Assembly: GCA_903939765.1 (NCBI GenBank)
Contig: CAJAIK010000098.1
Coordinates: 61,285-125,284 of the forward strand
Reading direction: 5' to 3'
Length of the DNA stretch: 64,000 bases
Source: an uncultured Chlorobiaceae bacterium
GTDB taxonomy: Bacteria > Bacteroidota > Chlorobiia > Chlorobiales > Chlorobiaceae
Below are positions 16,627 to 25,662 of this stretch, piece after piece; within the stretch, counting starts at the first letter, position 1; each line of letters begins with the position of its first letter. The translations under genes and the position numbers were made by a program. The notes beneath the pieces are model-generated. The model ran no database searches and had not been told where the DNA came from. It was given only the letters and a program-made list of their open reading frames with translations.

Positions 16627-17916
16627 ATGAAAAAGATTAATTTTCTGGTCCGGTTACTCTCTGTTTTTACCCTTTGCTCATGTCTGAGCTTCAGTGCTCT
16701 TGCCGGGGAGATCAACTCTGGAGCAGCAGCAAAGCATGAGCCGATAACAGAGCAGTTGATAACCATGGTCGAGCATAACGCTGAACTGAGAAGTATGCTC
16801 GTCGAGTCCATTGATAAATCGACCAAAATCAATCCGGACAAGGTAACCAACCCGGTCAGGACGCTGGAGGAATATTATAATTTTATCGATTGGGCGGCAA
16901 GAGCACTGCCCTGGTCAATCCTGCCAAACGCTCCCTGGTCATCGCTCTACGATCAGATTGATCAGAGTCTCGATTACTTTTATTTCGTCAACGATCAGCC
17001 CCTTTCCCAACTAAAAAATAAAGGGAATTACCATAACTCTCTGCAATACCATGAACCTTATCGAAGCTGGTTGATCAACTTCACAAAAGAGTGGGGGCTC
17101 TATTTAAGCAAAGAGGGCTCGTGGAACGATGAGTACTACAAAAAAGCTCTGGCAGATGAACGATTCGGGCTGAACAAGGGATGGTATGAGGATCCCTCAA
17201 TCTGGAAAACATTCAATGATTTTTTTGCACGGTACCTGAAATCGCCTGATCAACGCCCGATTGCAGCCCGGAATGACCCGTCTATCGTATCAGCCCCCGC
17301 CGATTCAAAGCCACAGGGTGTATGGAAAATCGACCATAACTCCAATATTTTGAATAAAAAAGGGGTCACCATCAAATCCAGTACGTTCAAGTCCATAGCC
17401 GCGCTTGTCGGTGAAGGGAGCGCATACAGGAATGCATTTGCCGGAGGAACATTAACACACACCTTTCTTGATGTAAACGATTATCACCGCTATCATTTCC
17501 CGGTTTACGGAACCATAAAAGAGGTGCGGATTATTCAGAGCGATGATGCTGTTGGCGGTTATTTGACATGGGATTCGAAGAGCAGAAAATATGCTCTTGA
17601 TGCAAACACTCCCGGCTGGCAGAATATTGAGACACGTGGCTGCGTCATTATCGAAACAAAACACTATGGCCTGGTGGCATTGCTGCCTATTGGCATGTCA
17701 CAGATATGCTCCGTTAATTTTGAAAACAGTGTCAAGGTCGGAAGTACCGTCAAAAAGGGCGATATGCTGGGATATTTCCTGTTTGGCGGTTCAGACTTCG
17801 TCATGCTCTTTCAAAAGAAGGTTGATTTTGCATTAACAGCCCCAAAGGAGAGCAGTAGCAGCTATAAACACATTCTGATGGGCGAAGAGTACGGCAGAGT
17901 GACCTTAAGAAAATGA
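16627..17916 (+). CDS. secreted phosphatidylserine decarboxylase-like protein
   Basis: Taken from ATG 16627 (GGAGACGATGT upstream), 429 residues. An N-terminal signal peptide (FLVRLLSVFTLCSCLSFSALA) is followed by a helical region typical of the PSD-associated domain (LEEYYNFIDWAARALPW, WLINFTKEWGLYL, FNDFFARYL). The decarboxylase domain has DYHRYHFPVYGTI, GCVIIETKHYGLVALLPIG and, at the site of self-cleavage, FGGSDFVMLF with S389. Classical PSD makes phosphatidylethanolamine at the inner membrane, and self-cleaves at Gly-Ser to a pyruvoyl enzyme. Here the Gly-Ser is kept, but a signal peptide would place it outside the cytoplasm, so the substrate may differ. An earlier in-frame start at 16546 lies inside the toxin gene and is rejected. 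Confidence 0.8.
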   Translation: MKKINFLVRLLSVFTLCSCLSFSALAGEINSGAAAKHEPITEQLITMVEHNAELRSMLVESIDKSTKINPDKVTNPVRTLEEYYNFIDWAARALPWSILPNAPWSSLYDQIDQSLDYFYFVNDQPLSQLKNKGNYHNSLQYHEPYRSWLINFTKEWGLYLSKEGSWNDEYYKKALADERFGLNKGWYEDPSIWKTFNDFFARYLKSPDQRPIAARNDPSIVSAPADSKPQGVWKIDHNSNILNKKGVTIKSSTFKSIAALVGEGSAYRNAFAGGTLTHTFLDVNDYHRYHFPVYGTIKEVRIIQSDDAVGGYLTWDSKSRKYALDANTPGWQNIETRGCVIIETKHYGLVALLPIGMSQICSVNFENSVKVGSTVKKGDMLGYFLFGGSDFVMLFQKKVDFALTAPKESSSSYKHILMGEEYGRVTLRK

Positions 17917-18064
17917 CCTGAGCTGCATCTGCATATCAAACGGCTCTACCCAGTATTTATAGTTGGGCACCCTTCAGGGCTGACATCTCATCAGAGAGGA
18001 TAAGCCCCTGAGTGAGCGGAATTCGCTGACGATGGGTGCCGCCTTTAGAACATCATCACCTTAC

Positions 18065-18262
18065 ATGCAAATGAAAAACCCGAAAATCAAAAAAAACTTG
18101 TGCAAGCTTGACAAGCACGATATAGAAGAGAGGATGGACGATATCGTATCTCTTGTTTCTGAGCCAAAATTTATTTGCAGCAAATGTGCACGAGTTGCGA
18201 TAAATAAAAAGTATCTGTGCCAGCCAATAAAAATCAAATCGGCAGCAAAAAACTGCGACTGA
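18065..18262 (+). CDS. small cysteine-containing protein, possible zinc-binding
   Basis: A protein of 65 residues from ATG 18065 (another ATG at 18071). The N-terminal helix-like part KKNLCKLDKHDIEERMDDIV is followed by FICSKCARVAINKKYLCQPIKI, in which CxxC and a third cysteine with flanking lysines recall a recurrent small bacterial protein of about this size. Metal binding is inference. No clear ribosome binding site is visible. It stands alone between a secreted decarboxylase homologue and cydD. Function is unknown. Confidence 0.55.
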   Translation: MQMKNPKIKKNLCKLDKHDIEERMDDIVSLVSEPKFICSKCARVAINKKYLCQPIKIKSAAKNCD

Positions 18263-18631
18263 TAAAACACGCAAAACGGGAAACAATTTATGACACTCTG
18301 AACGGAAAGCCTGACAGTAAATCAGTAAAGAAACCCGAAGAGCCACAGAGGAATTTTGTTCTGAAATCCTGTATCGAGATCGTCAGCAACAACAAAACTC
18401 TTCTCTACCCCGCTGATTTGGTTGAACCCCTTCCCTTTTCCTCCTATTTCAAAGGTGTACTCTGACTTGACAATAAAATCCCCTTTGGCTGAAAGCTCAA
18501 TGGTGTTTTCAACAAGGCCGGGAACTCATTGGCTGAAAGAACCATTCCCATTCAGGCCCACCCCATTGCATACAATCCTTTTATTATGTACACTATTATC
18601 CCCTTTTAAAAATAACGGACACGCATGAACC
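18263..18631. other. 369-bp intergenic region before cydD
   Basis: No supported gene or clear repeat. An overlapping 82-codon frame at 18217-18465 lacks family character and composition of a gene. The region probably contains the cydD promoter; no convincing -35/-10 pair was found. Confidence 0.5.
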
Positions 18632-20371
18632 ATGAATATTGACCGGCGCCTCTTTCAGTTGCTTAAAGAAGATGGGCGGCCCTTTATCTTTTCGATCATA
18701 TCGGGAGTTCTGGCTGCCGCAATGCTGATTGCCCAGGCCTTCTACCTCAGCCAGGTGATCGACAGCGCCTTTATCCAGAAGAGCGGTATGGATAGGCTCG
18801 TGCTGCCGCTTGGCCTTTTTGCGCTCTTCAGTAGCCTGCGGATGGCTTTCAACTGGTTCTCCCACACCGAAGCTAATCGTGGCACGCTCATTATCCGAGG
18901 CAAAGTGTTCACCCGGCTCATCAGCACAGTCGGTACGCTGGGGCCACTCTATGCCAAGTCGGTGCAGAGCGGACGGCTCAGCACCACCCTCCTGAAAGGG
19001 GTTGAAGCGCTTGACGCCTATTACAGTCAGTACATTCCGCAGATCTTTTTTGCCCTCTTTACGCCGCTCCTGATTGCGGGTACCATCCTGCCCGGCGACC
19101 CGATTTCCGGTGGCATTCTGCTTCTTACGGCGCCCCTTATTCCGATTTTTATGATTTTGATCGGGAAATCGGCCAGCGCCATGACTGAAAAGCAGTGGAA
19201 AACCATGAGCCGGATGAGCGGCTTCTTCCTTGATATGCTGCAAGGGCTGCCAACCCTGAAACTCTTTGCGCAAAGCCGACGGCAGCATGATGCCATTGAA
19301 GAGTCAGGCGAAAGCTTCCGCCACGCCACCATGCGCGTGCTGAAAGTGGCCTTTCTCTCCTCCCTGACGCTTGAACTGGTTGGCACCATCGGCATGGCCA
19401 TCATAGCTGTCGGTATCGGGCTCCGCCTTATGGCTGGAAAACTCACGTTTCAGCACGCACTCTTTGTGCTGATACTCACCCCTGACTTTTACCTTCCGCT
19501 GCGCCAGCTCGGCACCAAATTTCATGCCGGAATGGAGGGCGTCAGCGCCTCGAAGGAGATTTTTGCCATTCTCGACCAGAGCCTCCCTGCGCCCGTGCAG
19601 CAGGCCGCCTTTGGGATACAGGAGAGCGCCGGAAAGAGGCCGATACTTTTCACCAATGTCAGCTACACCTACCCCAGCGCCTCGCAGCCTGCACTGAAGG
19701 GGATAAGCGCCACCATTCCCGCTGGAAAAACCACCGCCATCATCGGCCCGAGCGGGTCAGGTAAAAGCACGTTGATCAACCTGCTCCTCCGATTCCAGGA
19801 GCCCGGTGAAGGAAGCATCACCCTTGACGGCAACCCGATTCACTCTATCCCGCTTGAGGAGTGGCACCACCAGATTTCATGGGTTCCGCAGCACCCATAT
19901 CTTTTCAACGCCACGCTGAAAGAAAATATCCTCCTCGCGAGGCCGGAGGCTTCAGCAGAGGAGATGGAGAGCGCCCTGCAAAAGACTGGCCTTTCCACCT
20001 TTGTCGGATCGCTGCCTGAGGGCCTTGAAACCATGATTGGTGAAGAGGGAGCACGACTGAGCGGAGGAGAGGCGCAACGGGTAGCGCTTGCCCGCGCGTT
20101 CCTCAAAAACGCCCCGCTGCTGGTACTCGACGAGCCAACCTCGCACACCGATCCGGAACTTGAAGCGGCACTGCGCAGCTCCATCCAGGAGTTGATGAGA
20201 GGACGAACCACCATCATCATTGCCCATCGGCTCGAAACCATACGCTCAGCCGAACAGATCATTGTGGTCAGCCAGGGGAAAATCACCCAGTGCGGTACGC
20301 ACGAAGAGCTGATCGCCAACGGAGGTTTCTACCACGATTCCCTCCTTCTGCAACAGGACAACCACTCATGA
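18632..20371 (+). CDS. cydD: thiol reductant ABC exporter subunit CydD
   Basis: A 579-residue fused permease-ATPase. Six membrane helices in the first ~310 residues (ISGVLAAAMLIAQAFYLSQV onward) precede the ABC domain with Walker A GPSGSGKST, signature LSGGEAQR and Walker B LLVLDEPTS. CydDC exports cysteine and glutathione-like thiols to the periplasm and is required for assembly of cytochrome bd oxidase and periplasmic haem proteins. The next gene, cydC, starts in an ATGA overlap, matching the obligate heterodimer. In an anaerobic phototroph it would support oxygen protection or c-type cytochrome maturation; the cydAB genes are not in the window. Confidence 0.93.
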   Translation: MNIDRRLFQLLKEDGRPFIFSIISGVLAAAMLIAQAFYLSQVIDSAFIQKSGMDRLVLPLGLFALFSSLRMAFNWFSHTEANRGTLIIRGKVFTRLISTVGTLGPLYAKSVQSGRLSTTLLKGVEALDAYYSQYIPQIFFALFTPLLIAGTILPGDPISGGILLLTAPLIPIFMILIGKSASAMTEKQWKTMSRMSGFFLDMLQGLPTLKLFAQSRRQHDAIEESGESFRHATMRVLKVAFLSSLTLELVGTIGMAIIAVGIGLRLMAGKLTFQHALFVLILTPDFYLPLRQLGTKFHAGMEGVSASKEIFAILDQSLPAPVQQAAFGIQESAGKRPILFTNVSYTYPSASQPALKGISATIPAGKTTAIIGPSGSGKSTLINLLLRFQEPGEGSITLDGNPIHSIPLEEWHHQISWVPQHPYLFNATLKENILLARPEASAEEMESALQKTGLSTFVGSLPEGLETMIGEEGARLSGGEAQRVALARAFLKNAPLLVLDEPTSHTDPELEAALRSSIQELMRGRTTIIIAHRLETIRSAEQIIVVSQGKITQCGTHEELIANGGFYHDSLLLQQDNHS

Positions 20372-22092
20372 AAACTTTTTTTCGCCTTATTGCGCTGGTC
20401 AAGCCATACTTCTGGTGGATGGCGCTTGCCGCACTGATCGGCTTTGCCACCACCGGCAGCGGCATTGGCCTCCTGATGACCTCCGCCTACATTATTGCCA
20501 AAGCGGCCCTGCAGCCGCCGATGGTGACGCTCCAGCTCGGCATCGCGGGAGTGCGCTTTTTTGGCCTTGCCCGGGGAGTCTTCCGGTACGCTGAACGGTT
20601 GATATCCCACAATATCACCTTCAAGATTCTCGCAAAACTGCGGCTCTGGTTTTACGACGCCATCGAGCCCCTCGCACCGGCACGCCTCATGCACTTCAAG
20701 AGCGGAGACCTGCTGCAACGGGTAGTTGACGACATCCAGAGTCTCGAAAACATCTACACCAGGGTGATCGGCCCACCGCTCACCGCACTGCTGGTTGCCG
20801 CGCTGATGTGGTCTCTCCTCGGCGTCTACTCCCTGCAGGCAGCGCTGCTCATCCTCTGCTTCCACACCCTTGCTGGCATTGGCGTTCCGCTCCTCACCCG
20901 GCAGTTGAGCCGTGGTGTCTCGGTCGGCATCATGAACCGCAAGGCGGAGCAGCAGGTACTGGCGCTCGACCTCTTCCAGGGCATTGGAGAGCTGCAACTC
21001 TACGGACAACTTCCGGCGCACCTCGCCGCCATGCAGAGCGCCGAAACGGGCAAACTCCAGCTTCAGAGAAAGAACGCCGTCATTGAAGGGCTGCATGAAT
21101 CGCTCACCGGCCTCCTCATGAACGGTGCCCTCATTGCCATTCTCTGGGCGCTCATTCCCTCCATCTCTACCGGTGCGGTCAACGGAATTTCGCTCACCGT
21201 CATCACCCTCGCCGTCATGGCCTCGTTTGAGCCTTTTCTGCCGCTGCCTTCCACCCTCAAACACCTCGAAGCCGACCAGCACGCCGGAGAGCGTCTTTTT
21301 GAAATCCTCGACGCCAAGCCAGAGACCGTCGCCCCGACCTCTCCCCTGCTCTTTCCGGCAGAGCATACCATTCAGGTCGAAAAGCTCAGCTTCACCTACC
21401 CCGGCAGTACCTCAAAAGCGCTCGATCGCCTCACTTTCTCCGTTCTTCCAGGAGAGCACATCGCCATCGTCGGCCCGAGCGGCGCCGGAAAATCGACCAT
21501 AACCTCGCTCTTCATGCGCTTCTGGAACAGCAGCGAGGGGAGCATCTCTATCGGCGGTCACAACATCAACCTTTTCGATCCTGAAGAGCTGCGCCGCAAC
21601 ATCGCCCTCGTATCGCAGCGAACCTACCTCTTCGCCGAAACCATCCGCGAAAACCTGACCCTGGCCGGGCCGGAGGCCACCGACGACGATCTCAAACAAG
21701 CGCTTACCGCCGCTGGGCTCGGCCACTTCACCGCAAAACTCGACGAATGGTGCGGCCAGCACGGCATGAAACTCAGCGGTGGCGAGCGTCAGCGCATCGC
21801 CATCGCACGAATTCTGCTGCAAAGTGCCCCAATCATGATTCTTGATGAAGCAACCGCCAACCTCGACGGCGTCACGGAGAGAGAAGTGACCCAGACCCTG
21901 AACGCCATCAGTGCGGGAAAAACGCTGATAACGATTACCCACCGCTTAAAGGCGATGGAACAGTATGACCGGATTCTTGTGCTTGAAAAGGGCAAGATTG
22001 TGGAGCAGGGTGTGCACAGGGAGCTGATGACCGGAAACGGGCTTTACCGGAGGATGTGGGAGCTGCAGCATTCGGCCACAGTGAGTGTTTAG
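20368..22092 (+). CDS. cydC: thiol reductant ABC exporter subunit CydC
   Basis: A 574-residue partner of CydD. The start at 20368 lies in an ATGA overlap with cydD and gives the normal N-terminus MKTFFRLIALVKPYFWWM; a longer frame from 20290 lies within cydD. Six membrane helices are followed by an ABC domain: Walker A GPSGAGKST, signature LSGGERQR, Walker B IMILDEATANLD. CydC is distinguished from CydD by GSGIGLLMTSAYIIAKAALQ in the first helices. The gene ends five bases before the convergent DUF1848 gene. Confidence 0.93.
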   Translation: MKTFFRLIALVKPYFWWMALAALIGFATTGSGIGLLMTSAYIIAKAALQPPMVTLQLGIAGVRFFGLARGVFRYAERLISHNITFKILAKLRLWFYDAIEPLAPARLMHFKSGDLLQRVVDDIQSLENIYTRVIGPPLTALLVAALMWSLLGVYSLQAALLILCFHTLAGIGVPLLTRQLSRGVSVGIMNRKAEQQVLALDLFQGIGELQLYGQLPAHLAAMQSAETGKLQLQRKNAVIEGLHESLTGLLMNGALIAILWALIPSISTGAVNGISLTVITLAVMASFEPFLPLPSTLKHLEADQHAGERLFEILDAKPETVAPTSPLLFPAEHTIQVEKLSFTYPGSTSKALDRLTFSVLPGEHIAIVGPSGAGKSTITSLFMRFWNSSEGSISIGGHNINLFDPEELRRNIALVSQRTYLFAETIRENLTLAGPEATDDDLKQALTAAGLGHFTAKLDEWCGQHGMKLSGGERQRIAIARILLQSAPIMILDEATANLDGVTEREVTQTLNAISAGKTLITITHRLKAMEQYDRILVLEKGKIVEQGVHRELMTGNGLYRRMWELQHSATVSV

Positions 22093-22097
22093 CTTCA

Positions 22098-23102
22098 TCA
22101 CGAAATCAGCGTTTCCGATGCCGGGTCATGCTTTTTGAGATTATTCTGCACGGCAGCGACCGACCGGTTGGCGTAACAGTAGGCGCAGAGATGATTGCAG
22201 GTATTGTACATCCCGATATCCTTGCTGACAATGCAGCCGCACGCTTTGCGCTGTCCCTTGTCTTTTCTGTAAGACAATGAGGGTTCATCACTAAAAAGAT
22301 CGGAACTATATCCGAGAAAGCTCATGAGTTCGTTATCGTTCCTGAAAAGTTTGACCATGAGATTATCGTCAATACATCGGTTGTGCTCTATACCTGCCAG
22401 GTTGATCTCTTCGGCGCAGGTGGCCATTTTCAATCCCCACTCGCGATTGAGCTGGGTCAGCCGTTCTGCAAACTCAGTCATCTGCTCCAGCGAGAACTCC
22501 CTGTACGGCATCTGCTGACAGCCAAGATTGTTCTGTACATGCCTGTACTGCCTGATATCCGCAAAACTGATAACCAGCTTCTCGGTGTATCCCTGTAACA
22601 GATCAGCCAAAAAAGAGATCCGGTCGATCAAAACATCAATCGTCAATGAATCGGAGAGCATGAGCGGATCGAAACGCCAGATGACACGCTCTTTACCAAC
22701 CCTCTCGGCAAGCTCTTTGAAGGTTTCTACGCGCTGCAGAAGCGATGGTACATTTGGCTCAAGACCCTCTTTGTCGTAATCATTAAGGGTGAACTGAAAG
22801 TAATAGTTAATGCCTCTCTCGTCAATCTCGGGCAGATATCGAAAAAGCGGCCTGGGATTTTTGCTCCAGAAAACCACGACCCTTGTGTTCTGAAATGAGA
22901 CATACTGAACCTGCTTTGCATTGAACGGGTTTGTCCATCGCATATACCCGGCTTTAAGACGGTTGCTGAACCACCAAGGGAAAAAGGCCGGGATATCTGT
23001 TGCTCGGCTGGCAGAGATGATAACCGGCGCAATTACATCGACCTGATGACCATCGGGGACTGAGATAAGCTCCCCTGCGTGAGTAATCTTGCGCCTATTC
23101 AA
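22098..23102 (-). CDS. DUF1848 family protein with C-terminal Cys cluster
   Basis: A 334-residue protein of the DUF1848 family. Diagnostic stretches are ISASRATDIPAFFPWWFSNR near residue 30, FWSKNPRPLF, QFTLNDYDKEGLEPNVP, IWRFDPLMLSD and a C-terminal CGCIVSKDIGMYNTCNHLCAYCYAN. The last has the spacing CxxxCxxCY of a radical-SAM-type iron-sulfur site, and the fold is expected to be a TIM barrel; the spacing is at the C-terminus rather than at the usual N-terminus. The biochemical role of the family is not established. Its start overlaps the end of the upstream quinol-monooxygenase-like gene by eight bases, so the two are likely co-transcribed. Confidence 0.85.
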   Translation of the reverse strand: MNRRKITHAGELISVPDGHQVDVIAPVIISASRATDIPAFFPWWFSNRLKAGYMRWTNPFNAKQVQYVSFQNTRVVVFWSKNPRPLFRYLPEIDERGINYYFQFTLNDYDKEGLEPNVPSLLQRVETFKELAERVGKERVIWRFDPLMLSDSLTIDVLIDRISFLADLLQGYTEKLVISFADIRQYRHVQNNLGCQQMPYREFSLEQMTEFAERLTQLNREWGLKMATCAEEINLAGIEHNRCIDDNLMVKLFRNDNELMSFLGYSSDLFSDEPSLSYRKDKGQRKACGCIVSKDIGMYNTCNHLCAYCYANRSVAAVQNNLKKHDPASETLIS

Positions 23103-23385
23103 TCCGGCTCAACATGTTTACCACCTTCTCTTCAATCAGCCCGTCTGTTGAGCGGATGTACGCTTTGAAATGGTCACTGTTCATGTGTTTTTCCAGATGG
23201 GCCGGGCTCTCCCACGTTTCGTAAAAAATGAATACCGCAGGATTATCGTTATCCTGATGCAGCGAGTAATCAAGACAACCATCCTCTTTTCTGGTGGGCG
23301 CGATGAGTTTCAGCAGTTCGCTCCGGACAGACTGCACGGCCTCTTTTTTCGCAACAACCTTTGCGATAATAACAAGTTTTGACAT
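23095..23385 (-). CDS. antibiotic biosynthesis monooxygenase-domain protein (YgiN-like)
   Basis: A 96-residue protein of the ABM/YgiN ferredoxin-like fold family: KLVIIAKVVAKKEAVQSVRS, LLKLIAPTRKEDGCLDYSLH and VFIFYETWESPAHLEKHMNSDHF. Members are small dimeric quinol monooxygenases or haem-independent oxygen-scavenging enzymes. The His-x-x-x-His of the last stretch is a common feature. AGGAG lies eight bases before its ATG. It is divergent from bciB with 97 bases between, where promoters for both should lie. The substrate is unknown; redox stress protection is a plausible role. Confidence 0.85.
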   Translation of the reverse strand: MSKLVIIAKVVAKKEAVQSVRSELLKLIAPTRKEDGCLDYSLHQDNDNPAVFIFYETWESPAHLEKHMNSDHFKAYIRSTDGLIEEKVVNMLSRIE

Positions 23386-23482
23386 GGCTCACGCTCCTGT
23401 GAAAGATGTTGCTGATATTGGACTGACTTCGTTTTATATTTTAACCTTTGTTGTGTAACAATAGCAATTTTTTTTTGCGGCA

Positions 23483-24742
23483 ATGGATAGCTTCATCAAA
23501 AACAACATGACAAGCGTTGAACCAATCGGCGAAGCAAGAAACCAGAAAAACAATCTTTGCAGTTCATGCGGCCTCTGTTCCGTTCTGGCTTGGCCGGTTG
23601 AGCAGAGCGTTATGAGCTGTGTGTTCAAAAACGGGTGGCTCGGCGAGAGGGAGAAAAAGCTTTTCGGGCGGGAAAGAAGCCTTGATGATCCGGTGGAAAT
23701 GCGCTTTGGCATCACGCTTGAGCGCTTTACGGCTCAACTGAAAAAACCGATATCTGGATCGCAGTGGAGCGGCATCATTACCCGCCTGGCCATGAGAGCG
23801 TTTGAAGAAAAACTTGTTGAAGGTGTTATTTCGCTGCAACACACTCCCGGCCATCATTTTTTTTCTCAGCCAGTACTGGCCCGAAGCCTTGATGAAATCC
23901 ATGCGACAAGGGGCAATAAACCGGTGCTCTCCCCGGTGTTATCCTCCCTTGAGAGCGCATATCGCCAGAGAATGAAAAAAGTTCTTGTCGTTGGGGCGGC
24001 CTGTCACCTCCATACACTGCGGGATTTTCAGGAGCGACACGAATACCTGCGAGAGATGGAGATCCTGACCATAGGAATTCCCTGCGTGGACAATGTCGCA
24101 CGGTCAAAATGGCCGTGGATTCTTGAACGAATGTCGAAATCGCCTGACACCGCCTGCCACATGGAGTTTATGCAGGATTTTCGGATTCACATCCGCCACC
24201 TTGACGGCAGCGTTGAAAAAGTCCCTTTCTTCAGTCTTCCCGAAGAGCTTTCAGACCCCTCCATTTTCCCGACGGCATGTATGAGCTGCTTTGACTATCT
24301 CAACAGCCTTGCCGACATCACCGTGGGCTATATCGGGGCCGAACTGCTGCCGAAGCAGAAGAGGCAATGGATTCTGGTACGAACAGCAACTGGACAAAAA
24401 CTGCTGAAGCTGATTGATGCTGAACTTGAACGTTATCCGGAATCAGGTAAGTGGGAGTGTCGCTCATTTGTCGAGAATACGACGAAACGCATCATCGAGA
24501 GCATGAAGGAAACGGATAAAGAGTATTCGCCGAAAAGCAGGATTCCGCTCTGGCTCGGCAACCTGCTTGCAGGAGTGCTTGGCATGATCGGGCCGAAAGG
24601 GATCGGATTTGCGCACTACTCGGTGGACTTTCATTTGATCAGGCATTACTACTATGTCAAATTCCGCTTTCCGGAGCAGCTCGAAAAGCTGGTGCCACGG
24701 CACGTCCGGAGTATCCTTGCGGAATACAAGCTTCCACTTTGA
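23483..24742 (+). CDS. bciB: 3,8-divinyl (bacterio)chlorophyllide 8-vinyl reductase, BciB/HCAR family
   Basis: A 419-residue iron-sulfur flavoprotein of the FrhB family branch containing BciB, cyanobacterial Slr1923 and plant 7-hydroxymethyl chlorophyll a reductase. Signatures: CSSCGLC (C26, C29, C32) and C46 for the first cluster, [54 protein letters not shown] and a second cysteine pair in [21 protein letters not shown]. In green sulfur bacteria BciB reduces the C8 vinyl group during (bacterio)chlorophyll synthesis, using reduced ferredoxin. The gene faces a chlorophyll-b-reductase-like SDR 12 bases away. Whether it acts only as 8-vinyl reductase or also on C7 substituents cannot be told from sequence. 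ATG 23507 is an alternative start. Confidence 0.85.
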   Translation: MDSFIKNNMTSVEPIGEARNQKNNLCSSCGLCSVLAWPVEQSVMSCVFKNGWLGEREKKLFGRERSLDDPVEMRFGITLERFTAQLKKPISGSQWSGIITRLAMRAFEEKLVEGVISLQHTPGHHFFSQPVLARSLDEIHATRGNKPVLSPVLSSLESAYRQRMKKVLVVGAACHLHTLRDFQERHEYLREMEILTIGIPCVDNVARSKWPWILERMSKSPDTACHMEFMQDFRIHIRHLDGSVEKVPFFSLPEELSDPSIFPTACMSCFDYLNSLADITVGYIGAELLPKQKRQWILVRTATGQKLLKLIDAELERYPESGKWECRSFVENTTKRIIESMKETDKEYSPKSRIPLWLGNLLAGVLGMIGPKGIGFAHYSVDFHLIRHYYYVKFRFPEQLEKLVPRHVRSILAEYKLPL

Positions 24743-24754
24743 AAAATAAACGCT

Positions 24755-25540
24755 TCATGCAAAGAAGTTGCGCCTGCGGAAAGGAGCGATCAGGATTTTC
24801 CCAATCATCCTTTGCTTGGTCAACCATTTTATTTTTGGCGATTGAGCCGTTGTTGCAAGCATTTTTCGGGTAAGGAAGGGGGCAACAGTCTCAACTTCAT
24901 CGGCCATGATATTGAAAAACTGCTTTTTTTTCTGGCTCTCCGCGGAAGCATCACTGACCGTACGACGCAGCATGTCGGTCACCACCATGCCGGGACTGAT
25001 TGTTCCGATCTGCACCGATGTACCGCTTGCTTCGTGGGCAAAAGAGCGGGTAAAGTAGGTGAGCGCACGTTTGGTGGTGCCGTACAGGGTCTGACCGTCG
25101 AGCATAAAGCCATCGCTGCCAAGCCCCTCCATATTGAATATCTTGCCTCCCCCCTGCTCTTTCATGCGCAGAAAGGGGATAATCGTGCCCGAGACAACCC
25201 CGTCAATATTGACCCTGAGCACCTGGTTGAGTTCGCCATAATCAACCTCCCATGCGTTGCGCATCTCATGGCCAATACCGGCATTATTGATCCAGATATC
25301 AACACGGCCAAAATAGTTGACCGCCTCGTCATAAAGCCGAATGACTGACTCTCGGTTGCTGATATCGCCTGAAACAGCAGCCAGATGTCCTCGATGGCTT
25401 TGAAGCTGTTCCATAGCGTTATGGGTACTTTCTTGAGAGCGTCCGTTAAGCACCACATTGCACCCTCTCTCAAGAAAGCAACGGGCAAGGCCAAACCCTA
25501 TACCCCGTGTGCTGCCGGTTATGACAACTGTTGTGCCCAT
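24755..25540 (-). CDS. SDR oxidoreductase, chlorophyll b reductase (NOL/NYC1)-like
   Basis: A 261-residue short-chain dehydrogenase. The cofactor motif is TGSTRGIG (8-15), NNAG lies at 85-88, and the catalytic residues are S142, Y153 and K157 (YGTTK). Beyond the general fold, several stretches are those of plant NOL/NYC1: DIWINNAGIG, KIFNMEGLGSDG, SPGMVVTDML, FNIMADEVETVAPFL and the tail that follows. NOL/NYC1 reduces the C7 formyl of chlorophyll b. It lies tail-to-tail with bciB, 12 bases apart. A role on C7-formyl pigments (for example bacteriochlorophyll e) is an inference; a general SDR function is the fallback. Confidence 0.75.
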   Translation of the reverse strand: MGTTVVITGSTRGIGFGLARCFLERGCNVVLNGRSQESTHNAMEQLQSHRGHLAAVSGDISNRESVIRLYDEAVNYFGRVDIWINNAGIGHEMRNAWEVDYGELNQVLRVNIDGVVSGTIIPFLRMKEQGGGKIFNMEGLGSDGFMLDGQTLYGTTKRALTYFTRSFAHEASGTSVQIGTISPGMVVTDMLRRTVSDASAESQKKKQFFNIMADEVETVAPFLTRKMLATTAQSPKIKWLTKQRMIGKILIAPFRRRNFFA

Positions 25541-25662
25541 GTTACTGATCTATCAAGCAAAAGATTCATTGTGCACGTTCATTCAATAATCCTGCCATCT
25601 CACGACTCCCTGAACGATCGAAATCTTGAAAACCTTGCCAAGCGCCGCATGCTCTGCCAGCT

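Noticed and set aside
18217..18465. 82-codon plus-strand frame after the small Cys protein
   Set aside because: It overlaps that gene in another frame, lacks a ribosome site and has no recognisable features.
20329..21366. 345-codon minus-strand frame inside cydC
   Set aside because: Antisense to an ABC exporter with all motifs; no independent support.
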